A stretch of 64,000 nucleotides of DNA from Nostoc sp. NMS2 (GTDB lineage Bacteria; Cyanobacteriota; Cyanobacteriia; Cyanobacteriales; Nostocaceae), in contig NZ_JABXKH010000069.1 of NCBI RefSeq assembly GCF_017115105.1, positions 1 to 64,000 on the forward strand. Direction: 5' to 3'. The position numbers and the translations under genes are program-made. Below the pieces are notes generated by a model. The model was not told where the DNA came from, searched no databases, and saw only the letters and a program-made list of their open reading frames with translations. Shown here one piece after another: positions 19,105 through 28,369 of this stretch. The stretch's first letter is position 1, and each line of letters begins with the position of its first letter.

Positions 19105-20997
19105 TTGCTTTTACAAGAACGTTATCGTTTACTGAAACCAATTGGTAAAGGGGGATTCTGCAAAACCTTCCTCGCTGTAGATGAGGGTCAGTTTCCTCCA
19201 ATTCCTTGCGTTGTTCAAGAATTATCGCTGGAATCCGAAACGTCTAAAACTTTTCAGCAAAAGGCACAACAGTTAGATGAATTAGGGAATCATCCTCAAA
19301 TTCCCGTTTTATTAGCTTATTTTGAGCAGAATGGGCATTTTTATTTAGTGCAGGAGTTTATTGCAGGCACTAATTTAGCTCAGGTGGTTGAAGAAGAAGG
19401 CGCTTTTAATGAAACTCAAATTTGGCAACTTTTAGAAAATGTGTTGCCAGTTTTTCAGTTTATTAGCGATCGCAACATCATCCACCGCGATATCAAACCC
19501 CATAATATCATCCGTAGATCCCCAATTACCAAGAACGCAGATTTCGTTATAGTCGATTTTAGCACTGCGAAAATCGTCACAGAAATTGATCCGCTAACAT
19601 CTGAAAGCAGTATCGGCAGTCCAGAATATTCTGCACCAGAACAAGCCAGAGGAAAAGCGGTTTTTGCTAGTGATTTATATAGCTTGGGTGTAACTTGTAT
19701 TTACCTACTTACTCAGGTTTCTCCCTTTGATTTATTTGATATTGCTAACGATTATTGGGTTTGGCAACAATATCTTACTACTAAGGTTAGCGATCGCCTG
19801 GCCCAAATCCTCGACAAACTGCTGCAAAATGCTGTTAACCGTCGCTTTCAATCGGCTGGTGAAGTTATGCAAGCAATGGGTATAAAATCCAAAATCCAAA
19901 ATCCAAAACTTGTACTGAGCGAAGTCGAAGTATCCAAAATCCAAAATCTTCCTTGGCAATGCTTGCATACACTAACTGGGCATTCTGGGAGATTAAGTAG
20001 TGTAAATTCCCTTGCCATCAGTCCTGACGACTATACCTTAGCTAGTGGTAGTGATGACAAAAACATCAAATTGTGGGATTTAAATACCAAAAAAGTCTTA
20101 GCTAACTTATCAGGACATTCCCAAGCTGTAAAATCAGTAACCTTCAGTCCAGATGGTCAAATTCTGGCAACTGCTAGCGACGATAAAACTATCAAATTGT
20201 GGCAGGTTGAGACATTACAAGAAATCTCCACCTTATTGGGACACTCACACGCGGTAAAATCAGTTGCTTTCAGTCCAGATGGACAGATTCTCGCTAGTGG
20301 TAGCTGGGATAAGACAATCAAACTCTGGGATGTCAATACTGGCACAGAAATTTGTACCATAACTGGACACCAATTACAGGTAAATTCAGTAGCATTTAGT
20401 CCCCAAGGACAACTTTTAGCCAGCGCTAGTTATGACAGAACAATTCGCCTGTGGCACATACCAAGAAGAGGCGAGGGGGCAGGGAGCAGGGAGCAGGGGG
20501 ATATGAATAATGCTGAGTTAAAAGACCACCCACAAGAGACGAAGGACATTCCCCCTTTCCCTCTGCCCCCTGCCCCCTTACCTCTTGTTCAAAACCGCCC
20601 ATGCTATAGCTTGTTAGCCACCCTTTCGGGTCATGCATGGGCGGTTTTGACAGTCGCTTTTAGTCCTGATGGTCAAATTTTGGCGACGGGTAGTGATGAT
20701 AACACTATTAAATTGTGGGAGGTAAACACAGGTCAGCTAATTTGTACACTTGTAGGCCATTCTTGGTCTGTGGTGGCTGTGGCTTTTACTGCCGATGGCG
20801 AAACACTCCTAAGTGCAAGTTGCGACAAAACAGTTAAACTTTGGAGGGTAAGCACAGCAGAAGAGATTGTTACTCTCTCTGGTCATGTAGACTCAGTATC
20901 TGCTGTTGCTGTGAGCAAAGTTAGACAATTAATTGCAAGCGGCAGCAGAGACAAGACTATCAAACTGTGGCAGCTTGTAGAACAGCGCGATCGCTAA
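19105..20997 (+). CDS. Ser/Thr kinase-like protein with WD40 propeller
   Basis: 630 residues: a kinase domain (about 7-260) then seven WD40 repeats (about 285-626). The kinase keeps HRDIKPHN (127-134) and the APE-like SAPEQ, but the glycine loop is GKGGFC, the ATP-anchoring VAIK-type Lys is Gln38 (CVVQEL) and DFG is DFS (151-153), so activity is doubtful. Start is TTG 19105 (ATT 19102 also possible); an in-frame TAA at 19096 blocks extension. Two stretches, about 263-283 and 453-497, are encoded by dispersed repeats; the second sits between propeller blades 4 and 5. Likely a signalling scaffold. Confidence 0.9.
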   Translation: MLLQERYRLLKPIGKGGFCKTFLAVDEGQFPPIPCVVQELSLESETSKTFQQKAQQLDELGNHPQIPVLLAYFEQNGHFYLVQEFIAGTNLAQVVEEEGAFNETQIWQLLENVLPVFQFISDRNIIHRDIKPHNIIRRSPITKNADFVIVDFSTAKIVTEIDPLTSESSIGSPEYSAPEQARGKAVFASDLYSLGVTCIYLLTQVSPFDLFDIANDYWVWQQYLTTKVSDRLAQILDKLLQNAVNRRFQSAGEVMQAMGIKSKIQNPKLVLSEVEVSKIQNLPWQCLHTLTGHSGRLSSVNSLAISPDDYTLASGSDDKNIKLWDLNTKKVLANLSGHSQAVKSVTFSPDGQILATASDDKTIKLWQVETLQEISTLLGHSHAVKSVAFSPDGQILASGSWDKTIKLWDVNTGTEICTITGHQLQVNSVAFSPQGQLLASASYDRTIRLWHIPRRGEGAGSREQGDMNNAELKDHPQETKDIPPFPLPPAPLPLVQNRPCYSLLATLSGHAWAVLTVAFSPDGQILATGSDDNTIKLWEVNTGQLICTLVGHSWSVVAVAFTADGETLLSASCDKTVKLWRVSTAEEIVTLSGHVDSVSAVAVSKVRQLIASGSRDKTIKLWQLVEQRDR

Positions 20998-21007
20998 TAT
21001 TGTCATA

Positions 21008-21307
21008 TCAGGCGCTACCTGTGAAGGCAACTTCTGGAAATTTCAACTGAGCTTCTGCCATTGGACGGTTTCTACCTTCCTCTTGCCAATAGTTAATCAC
21101 TTCTGTTGCTTTATTAAGCAACTCAACACGATCCAGGTCAGTAATCCAATGTTTGGATTCTAATTCCTTTTTTAACTCTTCCCAGGCATCATTTCTGGGC
21201 CAAAAAAAGTACTTAGTCAAAGGACTGGTGCCTTTACCTACAATTTGATCGACTGCTAGAGCGACATTTTCGTCTAACCACAGAATTTTTAAAATAAACT
21301 TGGTCAA
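21008..21307 (-). CDS. 30S ribosomal protein PSRP-3 (Ycf65)
   Basis: 99-residue plastid-specific ribosomal protein 3 homologue, a component of the small ribosomal subunit confined to cyanobacteria and plastids. The diagnostic run is [13 protein letters not shown], then [20 protein letters not shown] and [13 protein letters not shown]. Full length for the family. It lies alone, converging on the kinase-WD40 gene, with 10 bp between stops. Recognition is by strong family resemblance; the protein helps position the 30S head or neck in plastid structures. Confidence 0.92.
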   Translation of the reverse strand: MTKFILKILWLDENVALAVDQIVGKGTSPLTKYFFWPRNDAWEELKKELESKHWITDLDRVELLNKATEVINYWQEEGRNRPMAEAQLKFPEVAFTGSA

Positions 21308-21538
21308 TCACACCTCCGGGAATTTCCGGGCATTACTTAACTAGGATAGCGATCGCTTATTTTAACGCAATACCCTATCAAATGACCAAACAGTGATTAG
21401 ATTGGGCTAGCATAAGGGGTAGTCGGCGCTAACTAAAGATGCTTATGACCGAAACAGACTCATGATACAGAGCAAGTAAATTTGTTTATGGGAATCATTA
21501 ATTTTGAATTTTGAATTTTGAATTCGGAGCGAAGCGAC

Positions 21539-22009
21539 GTGACTGCCCCACTGCCCCAATCTCAAACAACATCTAGTTCAGATTTGTATGAGCAAGACTT
21601 TTACCTGTGGATTCAAACTACGGCTGAACTGCTCAAACAAGGTCGGCTCACAGAACTGGATTTAGAGAATTTGATTGAAGAAATTGAAACGATGGGCAGA
21701 AGTGAAAAGAAAGCACTCAGAAGCAATTTGGAAGTGGTGCTAATGCATCTATTGAAGTATAAATATCAAGCCGAGAAGCGCTCTGGTAGTTGGCGAGGAA
21801 CGATTCGGGAGCATCGCAAGCGCATCAGGCAAGCTCTAGAAGAAAGTCCTAGCCTTAAACCCTATTTTGATGAGGTTTTCGGGCTGTGTTATGACGATGC
21901 TAGACTGTTAGCTGCCGATGAAACTGAATTGGCTGTGGCTACCTTCCCCGAACAATCTCCATTTACGCCTGAGCAAGCTCTAGACCCCGATTTTTTACCT
22001 GAGTCATAA
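21539..22009 (+). CDS. DUF29 protein, copy A
   Basis: 156-residue DUF29 protein from GTG 21539, which has GGAG about 10 bases upstream; a TTG at 21518 would add seven residues from repeat-like DNA. It shows the family pattern LYEQDFYLWIQTTAELLKQ, DLENLIEEIETMGRSEKKAL, LMHLLKY and the R/E-rich helix, ending in DPDFLPES. DUF29 proteins are abundant in cyanobacteria, mainly helical and of unknown function. It is followed after 55 bp by a paralogue of identical length. Confidence 0.85.
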   Translation: MTAPLPQSQTTSSSDLYEQDFYLWIQTTAELLKQGRLTELDLENLIEEIETMGRSEKKALRSNLEVVLMHLLKYKYQAEKRSGSWRGTIREHRKRIRQALEESPSLKPYFDEVFGLCYDDARLLAADETELAVATFPEQSPFTPEQALDPDFLPES

Positions 22010-22064
22010 TTACACCCTGAACTAGAAGATTTTGCTGTTAATTTTGAATTTGGAGCGAAGCGAC

Positions 22065-22535
22065 GTGACTGCTCAACTACCCCAATCTCAAACAACATCT
22101 AGTTCAGATTTGTATGAACAAGACTTTTACCTGTGGATTCAAACCACAGCAGAACTCCTCAAGCAAAAGAATTTCACCCAACTGGATTTAGACAACCTGA
22201 TTGAAGAAATTGAAACGATAGGGAGAAGTGAAAAGCGGGCATTGGAGAGCAATCTGGAAGTGTTGCTGATGCATCTGCTGAAATACCAGATTCAAACTGA
22301 AAGGCGCTCAAAAAGTTGGCAGTACACAATTTTGGAACATCGCAGGCGAATCCAAAAGGCACTCAAGGAAAGTCCGAGTTTAAAGCCTCACTTTGATCAG
22401 GTTTTTGACGAAAGCTACCAAACTGCTAGACGACTGGCTGTAATTGAAACTGGATTAGCCATTGCTATCTTCCCGGAACAATCTTCCTTCACACCAGAGC
22501 AAGCCCTCGACCCCGATTTTTTACCTGAGTCATGA
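22065..22535 (+). CDS. DUF29 protein, copy B
   Basis: Second 156-residue DUF29 protein, in tandem with copy A. The two share start context (GGAGCGAAGCGAC then GTG ACT GC), the first 25 or so residues almost exactly, and the last 12 (EQALDPDFLPES), while the middle has drifted (KYQIQTERRSKSWQYT against KYKYQAEKRSGSWRGT). This is a clear local duplication that included the ribosome-binding region. An upstream ATG at 22032 (MLLILNLERSD) is considered spurious. Function unknown. Confidence 0.85.
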   Translation: MTAQLPQSQTTSSSDLYEQDFYLWIQTTAELLKQKNFTQLDLDNLIEEIETIGRSEKRALESNLEVLLMHLLKYQIQTERRSKSWQYTILEHRRRIQKALKESPSLKPHFDQVFDESYQTARRLAVIETGLAIAIFPEQSSFTPEQALDPDFLPES

Positions 22536-22579
22536 TCTCACGTTTTATGATGATTTAAAACTCTTTTGCTTCCTACCCC

Positions 22580-23383
22580 ATGACTCAACCAACTTCTGCA
22601 AAAGCGATTGTTATTTTCGATATTGATGGCGTTGTGCGTGATGTTGGCGGTTCCTATCGTCGAGCGATCGCAGATACCGTAGAATATTTTACTACCCAAG
22701 CATATCGCCCCACCCCACTAGATATTGACCAACTGAAGTCTGAAGGCGTGTGGAATAACGATTGGGAAGCATCGCAGGAATTAATTTACCGCTACTTTGA
22801 AACTCAAAAACAGAGCCGTGAGCAACTGCAACTAGATTACAATGCGATCGTTGCTTTTTTTCAATCACGTTACCGTGGCCCAGACCCAAATAATTTTACT
22901 GGGTATATCTGTAATGAACCTTTATTATTACAACCTAGCTATTTAGAGCAACTTACCCAAGCCAATATTGCTTGGGGATTTTTTAGCGGTGCAACTCGTG
23001 CTTCTGCTAACTATGTATTGGAAAAACGCCTGGGTTTGGAATCTCCGGTGTTGATTGCGATGGAAGATGCACCAGGTAAACCAGACCCCACGGGACTTTT
23101 TGCTACAGTTCGTAAATTAGAGAAAGGAATTGAGCAAAAATTAGCGATCGTATATGTAGGAGATACGGTAGCAGATATGTATACCGTCGAGAAAGCGCGG
23201 AGTCTAGATTCTGCTCACACTTGGATTGGTGTAGGCGTTTTACCGCCCCACGTCCAGGAAACAGCAGCCCGTAGTGATGCTTATAGTCAGACACTAATAG
23301 CAGCCGGAGCAGCAGTAGTTTTACCTAATGTGCAAGAATTGACCCCAAGACAAATCCAAGAATTGATAAGTTCATGTGCCTGA
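22580..23383 (+). CDS. HAD-superfamily hydrolase (TIGR01548-like)
   Basis: 267-residue haloacid dehalogenase-fold phosphohydrolase. Motif I is FDIDGVVRD, motif II FSGATRAS (Thr/Ser), motif III Lys in APGKPDP, and motif IV VGDTVADM. It resembles the cyanobacterial TIGR01548 group whose substrate is not established. The C-terminal part keeps the conserved GVGVLPPHVQE. Gene starts 44 bp after DUF29 copy B on the same strand, so co-transcription is possible but no functional link is evident. Confidence 0.85.
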   Translation: MTQPTSAKAIVIFDIDGVVRDVGGSYRRAIADTVEYFTTQAYRPTPLDIDQLKSEGVWNNDWEASQELIYRYFETQKQSREQLQLDYNAIVAFFQSRYRGPDPNNFTGYICNEPLLLQPSYLEQLTQANIAWGFFSGATRASANYVLEKRLGLESPVLIAMEDAPGKPDPTGLFATVRKLEKGIEQKLAIVYVGDTVADMYTVEKARSLDSAHTWIGVGVLPPHVQETAARSDAYSQTLIAAGAAVVLPNVQELTPRQIQELISSCA

Positions 23384-23729
23384 TCTGTGTTCTAAGTGCA
23401 GTTTTGCATAAATTGTGGCGTTTTGAATGCAATACGCTTGGGTTAGCGCCAAAAACCTTAAGTTGTGTAGTTGTGTAGGTTGGGTTGAGGAACGAAACCC
23501 AACATTTCCAGGGCTTTGTTGGGTTGCGCTTTGCTTAACCCAACCTACAATTTTTCTTAACTTAACCGTATTGGTTTTTAATGTAGGGGAACGCATTGGC
23601 ATTGCAAAGTATTGCTAAATTTAATTCGCTACGAATTAATGAAATGTTGTACTAAAATCAATCAAGCTAGGGGTGCATGAATGACTGGTTGATAACAATC
23701 TTGCTTTAATCATTGGGAGATTAATAAAA
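23384..23729. other. Spacer with palindromic repeat
   Basis: 346 bp without a gene. It holds a copy of the GTAGGTTGGGTTGAGG hairpin repeat at 23475-23548 (12-bp complementary ends). The last 80 bp, before the P450, should hold its promoter; GGGAG lies about 12 bases before the ATG. Confidence 0.6.
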
Positions 23730-25124
23730 ATGTCTGCACTTAAACTACCTAACGGCCCTCAAACTCACCCTTGGATACAGATGTATCAGTGGCTTACTAA
23801 TCCCTTAGAATACATAGAAGCCTGTAATAAACATTATGGTGATATCTTCACCGTCCAACTTGGATCAAATTTTGCTCCTCAAGTCTTCATTAGCAATCCC
23901 CAGGCAATTCAGCAGATTTTTACTACAGATCCAAAACAGTTAGATTCTGGTTTATCAGCAGGTTTTAAATCGCCTTTATTAGGAGAGCAATCATTACTGG
24001 CGCTAGATGGAAAGCCTCATCAGCGACAACGAAAGCTGTTGACACCCCCCTTCCACGGGGAACGGATGCTGGCTTATGGTGAATTAATCCGTGAAATCAC
24101 AGAGCAAGTGAGTAGTCAATGGCAGGTTGGAGAAACCTTTGCAGTTTTGTCGTCTATGCAAGCAATCTCTTTCCAAGTGATTTTGAAGGCTGTATTTGGT
24201 CTAGAAGATGGGCCACGTTACAAGAAACTCAACGAACTCCTAATTGCAATCCTAAATCCTAAAATCCCTCTACTAAGAACAGTTTTGCTGATTTTTCCAT
24301 CAATGCGACAGGATTTAGGAGCATGGAGTCCCTGGGGGAAATTCTTGCGTTTACGGCAGCAAATCGATCAACTCATCTACGCCCAGATTCAAGAACGCAA
24401 AGCACAACCCAATCTATCTGGAACTGATATTCTATCTTTGATGATGGCTGCTCGTGATGAAGCGGGAGAGCCGATGACAGACTTGGAATTACGTGATGAA
24501 CTGATGACCCTATTAGTAGCGGGTCATGAAACTACTGCAACTTCCTTATCATGGGCGCTGTACTGGATTCATCATCGGCCAGAGGTGCGGGAAAAACTAC
24601 TGCAAGAACTAAATAATTTGGGTGAAAAACCAGATGCAAACGCTATTTTCCGATTGCCTTATTTGAATGCTGTCTGTTCTGAAACACTACGTCTTTACCC
24701 AGTGGCAATGTCGGCACTAAGTCGATTAGTCAAATCACCGCTACAAATTGGGGAGTACAACTTTGAGCCTGGGACTATACTAATTCCCTCTATTTATTTG
24801 ACCCATCATCGAGAAGATTTATATCCTGAATCAAAGCAATTTAAGCCAGAGCGTTTTCTGGAACGACAATTTTCTCCCTACGAGTATTTACCCTTTGGTG
24901 GCGGGAACCGTCGCTGTATTGGTATGGCATTTGCCTTGTTTGAAATGAAACTAGTGTTGGCAACAGTGCTGTCTCGCTGGCAAATGGAACTGGCTGATAG
25001 TAAACCAGTGCAACCAGTACGTAAGGGTTTGTTATTTAGCCCAGCAGGTGGTGTACAGATGGTGGTAAAGGGGAAGCGTCCTCAAAATCAGCCCATCCTT
25101 CAGACTAGCTCTAGTTCAGCGTGA
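23730..25124 (+). CDS. Cytochrome P450 (CYP110-like)
   Basis: 464-residue P450 monooxygenase. Heme-binding loop FGGGNRRCIGMAFA with the axial Cys near residue 396, oxygen-activation I-helix AGHETTATS, and K-helix ExxR as ETLR. The N-terminus LPNGPQTHPWIQMYQWL and overall sequence resemble the CYP110 family typical of Nostocales, whose members hydroxylate fatty acids and alkanes or terpenes. No membrane anchor is seen, so it is probably soluble. No dedicated ferredoxin or terpene synthase neighbour is present, so the substrate is open. Confidence 0.92.
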   Translation: MSALKLPNGPQTHPWIQMYQWLTNPLEYIEACNKHYGDIFTVQLGSNFAPQVFISNPQAIQQIFTTDPKQLDSGLSAGFKSPLLGEQSLLALDGKPHQRQRKLLTPPFHGERMLAYGELIREITEQVSSQWQVGETFAVLSSMQAISFQVILKAVFGLEDGPRYKKLNELLIAILNPKIPLLRTVLLIFPSMRQDLGAWSPWGKFLRLRQQIDQLIYAQIQERKAQPNLSGTDILSLMMAARDEAGEPMTDLELRDELMTLLVAGHETTATSLSWALYWIHHRPEVREKLLQELNNLGEKPDANAIFRLPYLNAVCSETLRLYPVAMSALSRLVKSPLQIGEYNFEPGTILIPSIYLTHHREDLYPESKQFKPERFLERQFSPYEYLPFGGGNRRCIGMAFALFEMKLVLATVLSRWQMELADSKPVQPVRKGLLFSPAGGVQMVVKGKRPQNQPILQTSSSSA

Positions 25125-25357
25125 AGAGTTTTATGGTTGACATAAATATTTGCGGAACAATTACCTTACCCTTGTGTTTGAGCTAATATCATGTCCGGTA
25201 AATTACTTGTAATTCCTGCGTAACCTCTCAAGAGCAACCCCTCCCCTACTAGGGACATTCCGGTGTGCAATTCATGCACGAGATTTCAGCCTTGAAACAG
25301 CGATTGAGGTAAACACATGAGTATGATAAAAGAGGAAAATTAAAGAAAGTTTATCGT

Positions 25358-25621
25358 ATGAGAGAACATTTTATCTCTCTGCCAGAAGATGTTTACTGTC
25401 ATCTTCTGGCTGTTGCAGAAACCGAAGGGGTAACGCCTGCTGACTGGATTGCCGCACACTTGTTGTTAAATGTTGACCAGCAAAGACCACTTGCCGTTTT
25501 GCTATCAGATTTGGTTGGGTCTATTAACAGTCAGACTCAAACTCCTTCTTCTTATGAGAAAACGGTTTTCGGTGAGGCGATCGCCAGTAAACTCGCCAAG
25601 CAAGGTATTCGCAGACCGTGA
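25358..25621 (+). CDS. Putative antitoxin paired with PIN toxin
   Basis: 87-residue protein starting MREHFISLPEDVYCHLLAVA, with an N-terminal part resembling a DNA-binding antitoxin strand-helix and a flexible C-terminal part (YEKTVFGEAIASKLAKQGIRRP) of the kind that wraps a PIN toxin. I do not recognise a named antitoxin family. The stop overlaps the toxin start by 4 bp (GTGA), the usual coupling for toxin-antitoxin pairs. Autoregulation is expected but no operator was identified. Confidence 0.7.
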   Translation: MREHFISLPEDVYCHLLAVAETEGVTPADWIAAHLLLNVDQQRPLAVLLSDLVGSINSQTQTPSSYEKTVFGEAIASKLAKQGIRRP

Positions 25622-26028
25622 TTTTGGTTGATACTGCGCCGTTGATTGCGTTGATTGATGCAGGACAAGGGGAAGCCCATCATCGTTGCGTCGAAGCCTA
25701 TCAAAAGATAACTACTCCCTTGATCACAACATGGTGCTGTTTTACAGAAGCTATGTATTTCCTGCATCAGTTAAGGGGTTGGTTTGCCCAGGATATTCTA
25801 TGGCAGTTTATTGAACGGAAAGCCCTCTACTTGCATCTATCAGACATTGATGAGCAACAAAGAATACGGGAACTGATGAGACAGTATCAGGACGTGCCGA
25901 TGGATTTGGCAGATGCGTCCCTTGTCTCTGCTGCCGAGACGTTAAATATCAGTCGAATTTTCTCGCTGGACAGGGATTTTTATATTTATCGTTTCCAGGG
26001 AACAAAGGCATTTGAGGTTATTCCCTAA
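25618..26028 (+). CDS. PIN-domain toxin-like ribonuclease
   Basis: 136 residues beginning MILVDTAPLIALIDAGQ; GTG start overlapping the antitoxin. PIN fold acidic residues are visible: Asp5 in the first strand, Glu in FTEAMYFL, Asp in MDLADASLV and Asp in SLDRDFYIYR. These coordinate Mg for RNA cleavage in VapC-type toxins. The gene pair is complete. RNA target cannot be read from sequence. Confidence 0.88.
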   Translation: MILVDTAPLIALIDAGQGEAHHRCVEAYQKITTPLITTWCCFTEAMYFLHQLRGWFAQDILWQFIERKALYLHLSDIDEQQRIRELMRQYQDVPMDLADASLVSAAETLNISRIFSLDRDFYIYRFQGTKAFEVIP

Positions 26029-26181
26029 ATTACCAACTTATGACCCTAAGTTGGGAAAGTATGCAAACAGGATAAAGTGTAGTAAATTGCTTGCTGCGCT
26101 ATGTTTTGGGGAAGAAAGGCTGCTGAAACTATAAAATTTGTGGATGATTACTGTGAATGGTACAGAAAACTATTTTCAGAA

Positions 26182-27450
26182 CTATAAGACAGGCTTACCA
26201 GTAGAAACAGCTTGCTCAATAATCTCAGCAGCTCGACTTACCCCTCCAGCACGCAAAGTAGCTGCTTGTAACCTGAGTGCATTCTGTTTATAAGATTCTT
26301 CTGTCAACACCCGCCTAATCGCATTTTGCAACCGGGAAACATTCAGTTTCTTCAGGGTGACAAGCTCACCTGCCCCTGTCCAAGCTATCCGCGCTGCTAC
26401 TCCTGGCTGGTCATTGGTAATTGGAATAGCAACCATTGGTACTCCATTACTCAATGATTCTAAGGTGGTATTCATTCCTGCATGGGTAATGGTGAGGGTA
26501 GTTTTTTGAAGCAATTCCAGTTGGGGTGCATAACCAACAACCAGTGGATTTCCGGGTAGCCCTTGTAAAGACTCTGGAGTCGCAGAACCACCTAAAGAAA
26601 TAACTAATTGAGCATCTAACTCTTTACAAGCTTCGGCAAAAAAGTTGAAAATTTTCAATAGGCGATTTTGTACAGTCCCCATCGAAGCGTAAATTAACGG
26701 TTGCCCAGTCAACTTTTCAAATGGGAAAGATACGGGTTCCCTAGTGATTGTGTTATGGTATGGCCCTGTAAAATGGAAACTAGTGGGTAAATTTTCCCTT
26801 GGAAATTCCAACTCGGCAGGCTGTTGGCTGATCTGAGCTAGTTGAGAGTAAGAGTCGTTGGGACTAAAGTGAGGGGGTAACTTCCATTCTCGACGATACT
26901 CATCTATGACCTGCCTAATTGGTCGCCCAACACGGTTTAACAACTCATAACCTGCTCTGTTACGTAAGAGTGCCCACCAGGTAGAACTATAGCTCCAAGA
27001 GGTGTTAAAAGGTGGAACGCTGATATCCCGATTAATCATCATGGCATTGCAAACGCTGATAAACGGGATGCCCAAAAATTCTGCAATTGTTCCTCCTTCA
27101 GGCGAAACTTGGTCTACTAGTAGTGCCTCTACGCCAGCTTCTTTAAGGGCTTGTGGAGCTTCAGAAAGAAATATAGCTGCCATCTTCTGTATCCAAGCGA
27201 TCGTATATCGCAACGCAGCTAATCCACTAAGTTTTCCTAATTGGGCAAACAATTGCGCCATCGCTCCACGGGGAAACTCAGACTCGCCAATTGCCCAAAA
27301 TTCCAATCCAGCTGCTAGTGTCTTAGATTGAGCGTCAAGTATACCGAATAGGGTGACACGATGACCACGTTTTTTAAGTTCGTACCCTAGCGTGGTCATG
27401 GGGTTGAGATGACCAGTTGCTGCCGGACAGATCAGTCCAAAATGAGTCAT
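26182..27450 (-). CDS. UGT/MGT-type glycosyltransferase
   Basis: 422-residue GT-B fold glycosyltransferase of family GT1. N-terminus GLICPAATGHLNPM is the acceptor-side motif; the donor-binding region is SMGTVQNRL and the C-terminal signature THAGMNTTLESLSNGVPMVAIP. Resembles bacterial macrolide, sterol and zeaxanthin (CrtX-like) glycosyltransferases; a carotenoid or other lipid acceptor is plausible but unproven. It stands alone, with no carotenoid genes nearby. Confidence 0.87.
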   Translation of the reverse strand: MTHFGLICPAATGHLNPMTTLGYELKKRGHRVTLFGILDAQSKTLAAGLEFWAIGESEFPRGAMAQLFAQLGKLSGLAALRYTIAWIQKMAAIFLSEAPQALKEAGVEALLVDQVSPEGGTIAEFLGIPFISVCNAMMINRDISVPPFNTSWSYSSTWWALLRNRAGYELLNRVGRPIRQVIDEYRREWKLPPHFSPNDSYSQLAQISQQPAELEFPRENLPTSFHFTGPYHNTITREPVSFPFEKLTGQPLIYASMGTVQNRLLKIFNFFAEACKELDAQLVISLGGSATPESLQGLPGNPLVVGYAPQLELLQKTTLTITHAGMNTTLESLSNGVPMVAIPITNDQPGVAARIAWTGAGELVTLKKLNVSRLQNAIRRVLTEESYKQNALRLQAATLRAGGVSRAAEIIEQAVSTGKPVL

Positions 27451-27538
27451 AATTCCTGCCTCTGGCTAACTACAATGATGTATACCAAAAAACAGGCAGA
27501 TAGGCAAAGAAAAGAAATTTTTATTGAGTTAGAAGTGC

Positions 27539-28342
27539 TTACTGGAGTTTCAAAAATTTATCTAAAGCCATCACCATACTTGGAGGCCAACGGCGGATAT
27601 TTTTTACCCAGTCGATATCCTTATAGCGGCTATCAAGTCCATAAGCTGCTACCCAGTTACTCTCAGCTTCGCCTTGTTCTCCATTTACCCAATATGCTGC
27701 TGTGAGGGCGGCACGCACATCAGCAAATTTGGAGTATTTACGGGCGATATTTCGCATTTCACGGATTGCTTGCTCTTTTTGACCTGTTTCATAAAGAGCG
27801 AGAGCATAGTTAGCACGGGCGAAGGCAAAATTTGGGGCTATCAGATTAGATTTTTTGTAATCTGCGATCGCATCATCCCATTTTCCTAAACCTGTTTTGG
27901 CATTGCCGCGATTGTTATACGCCATCGCATCATTAGGATCTAGTTCTAAGACATGATTATAATCTGCGATCGCATCGTCCCATTTTCTCAACCCTTCCAA
28001 CGCCGCCCCCCGATTCAAATATGGATCGGTGACATTTGGTGCTAGTTCTATAGCTTTGTTATAATCTGCGATCGCTTCTTGCAATTTATTCTGGCTCACC
28101 CGCGAATTTCCCCGGTTACTCCACGCCCCCGCATTCGTCGGAAATTGCTCAATAATCTTTGTCCAGTAAGTTTCAGCCGTCGCAAAATCACCTTGATTCG
28201 TTGCTGTAAAGGCTTGATTTGCCCACTCATCGCCTTGTTTTAACTGTTCTTGAGTAATAGGCGGTTGAGATTGTGCCATGACTGGTGTACCCCAGCCAAA
28301 CACGAGTAACAGACTGAGAAAAATACCAATCAACTTAATCAT
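27539..28342 (-). CDS. Secreted TPR-repeat protein
   Basis: 267 residues with a classical signal peptide (MIKLIGIFLSLLLVFGWGTPVMAQ) and then four or more TPR units with the WxNRG...AIADYNKAIELAPN consensus. Probably periplasmic or lumenal. TPR proteins of this length often serve as adaptors for photosystem or envelope assembly, but nothing in the context points to a partner. Confidence 0.8.
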   Translation of the reverse strand: MIKLIGIFLSLLLVFGWGTPVMAQSQPPITQEQLKQGDEWANQAFTATNQGDFATAETYWTKIIEQFPTNAGAWSNRGNSRVSQNKLQEAIADYNKAIELAPNVTDPYLNRGAALEGLRKWDDAIADYNHVLELDPNDAMAYNNRGNAKTGLGKWDDAIADYKKSNLIAPNFAFARANYALALYETGQKEQAIREMRNIARKYSKFADVRAALTAAYWVNGEQGEAESNWVAAYGLDSRYKDIDWVKNIRRWPPSMVMALDKFLKLQ

Positions 28343-28369
28343 CTAGGTTTACCTGTGTCTATTTTGAAA

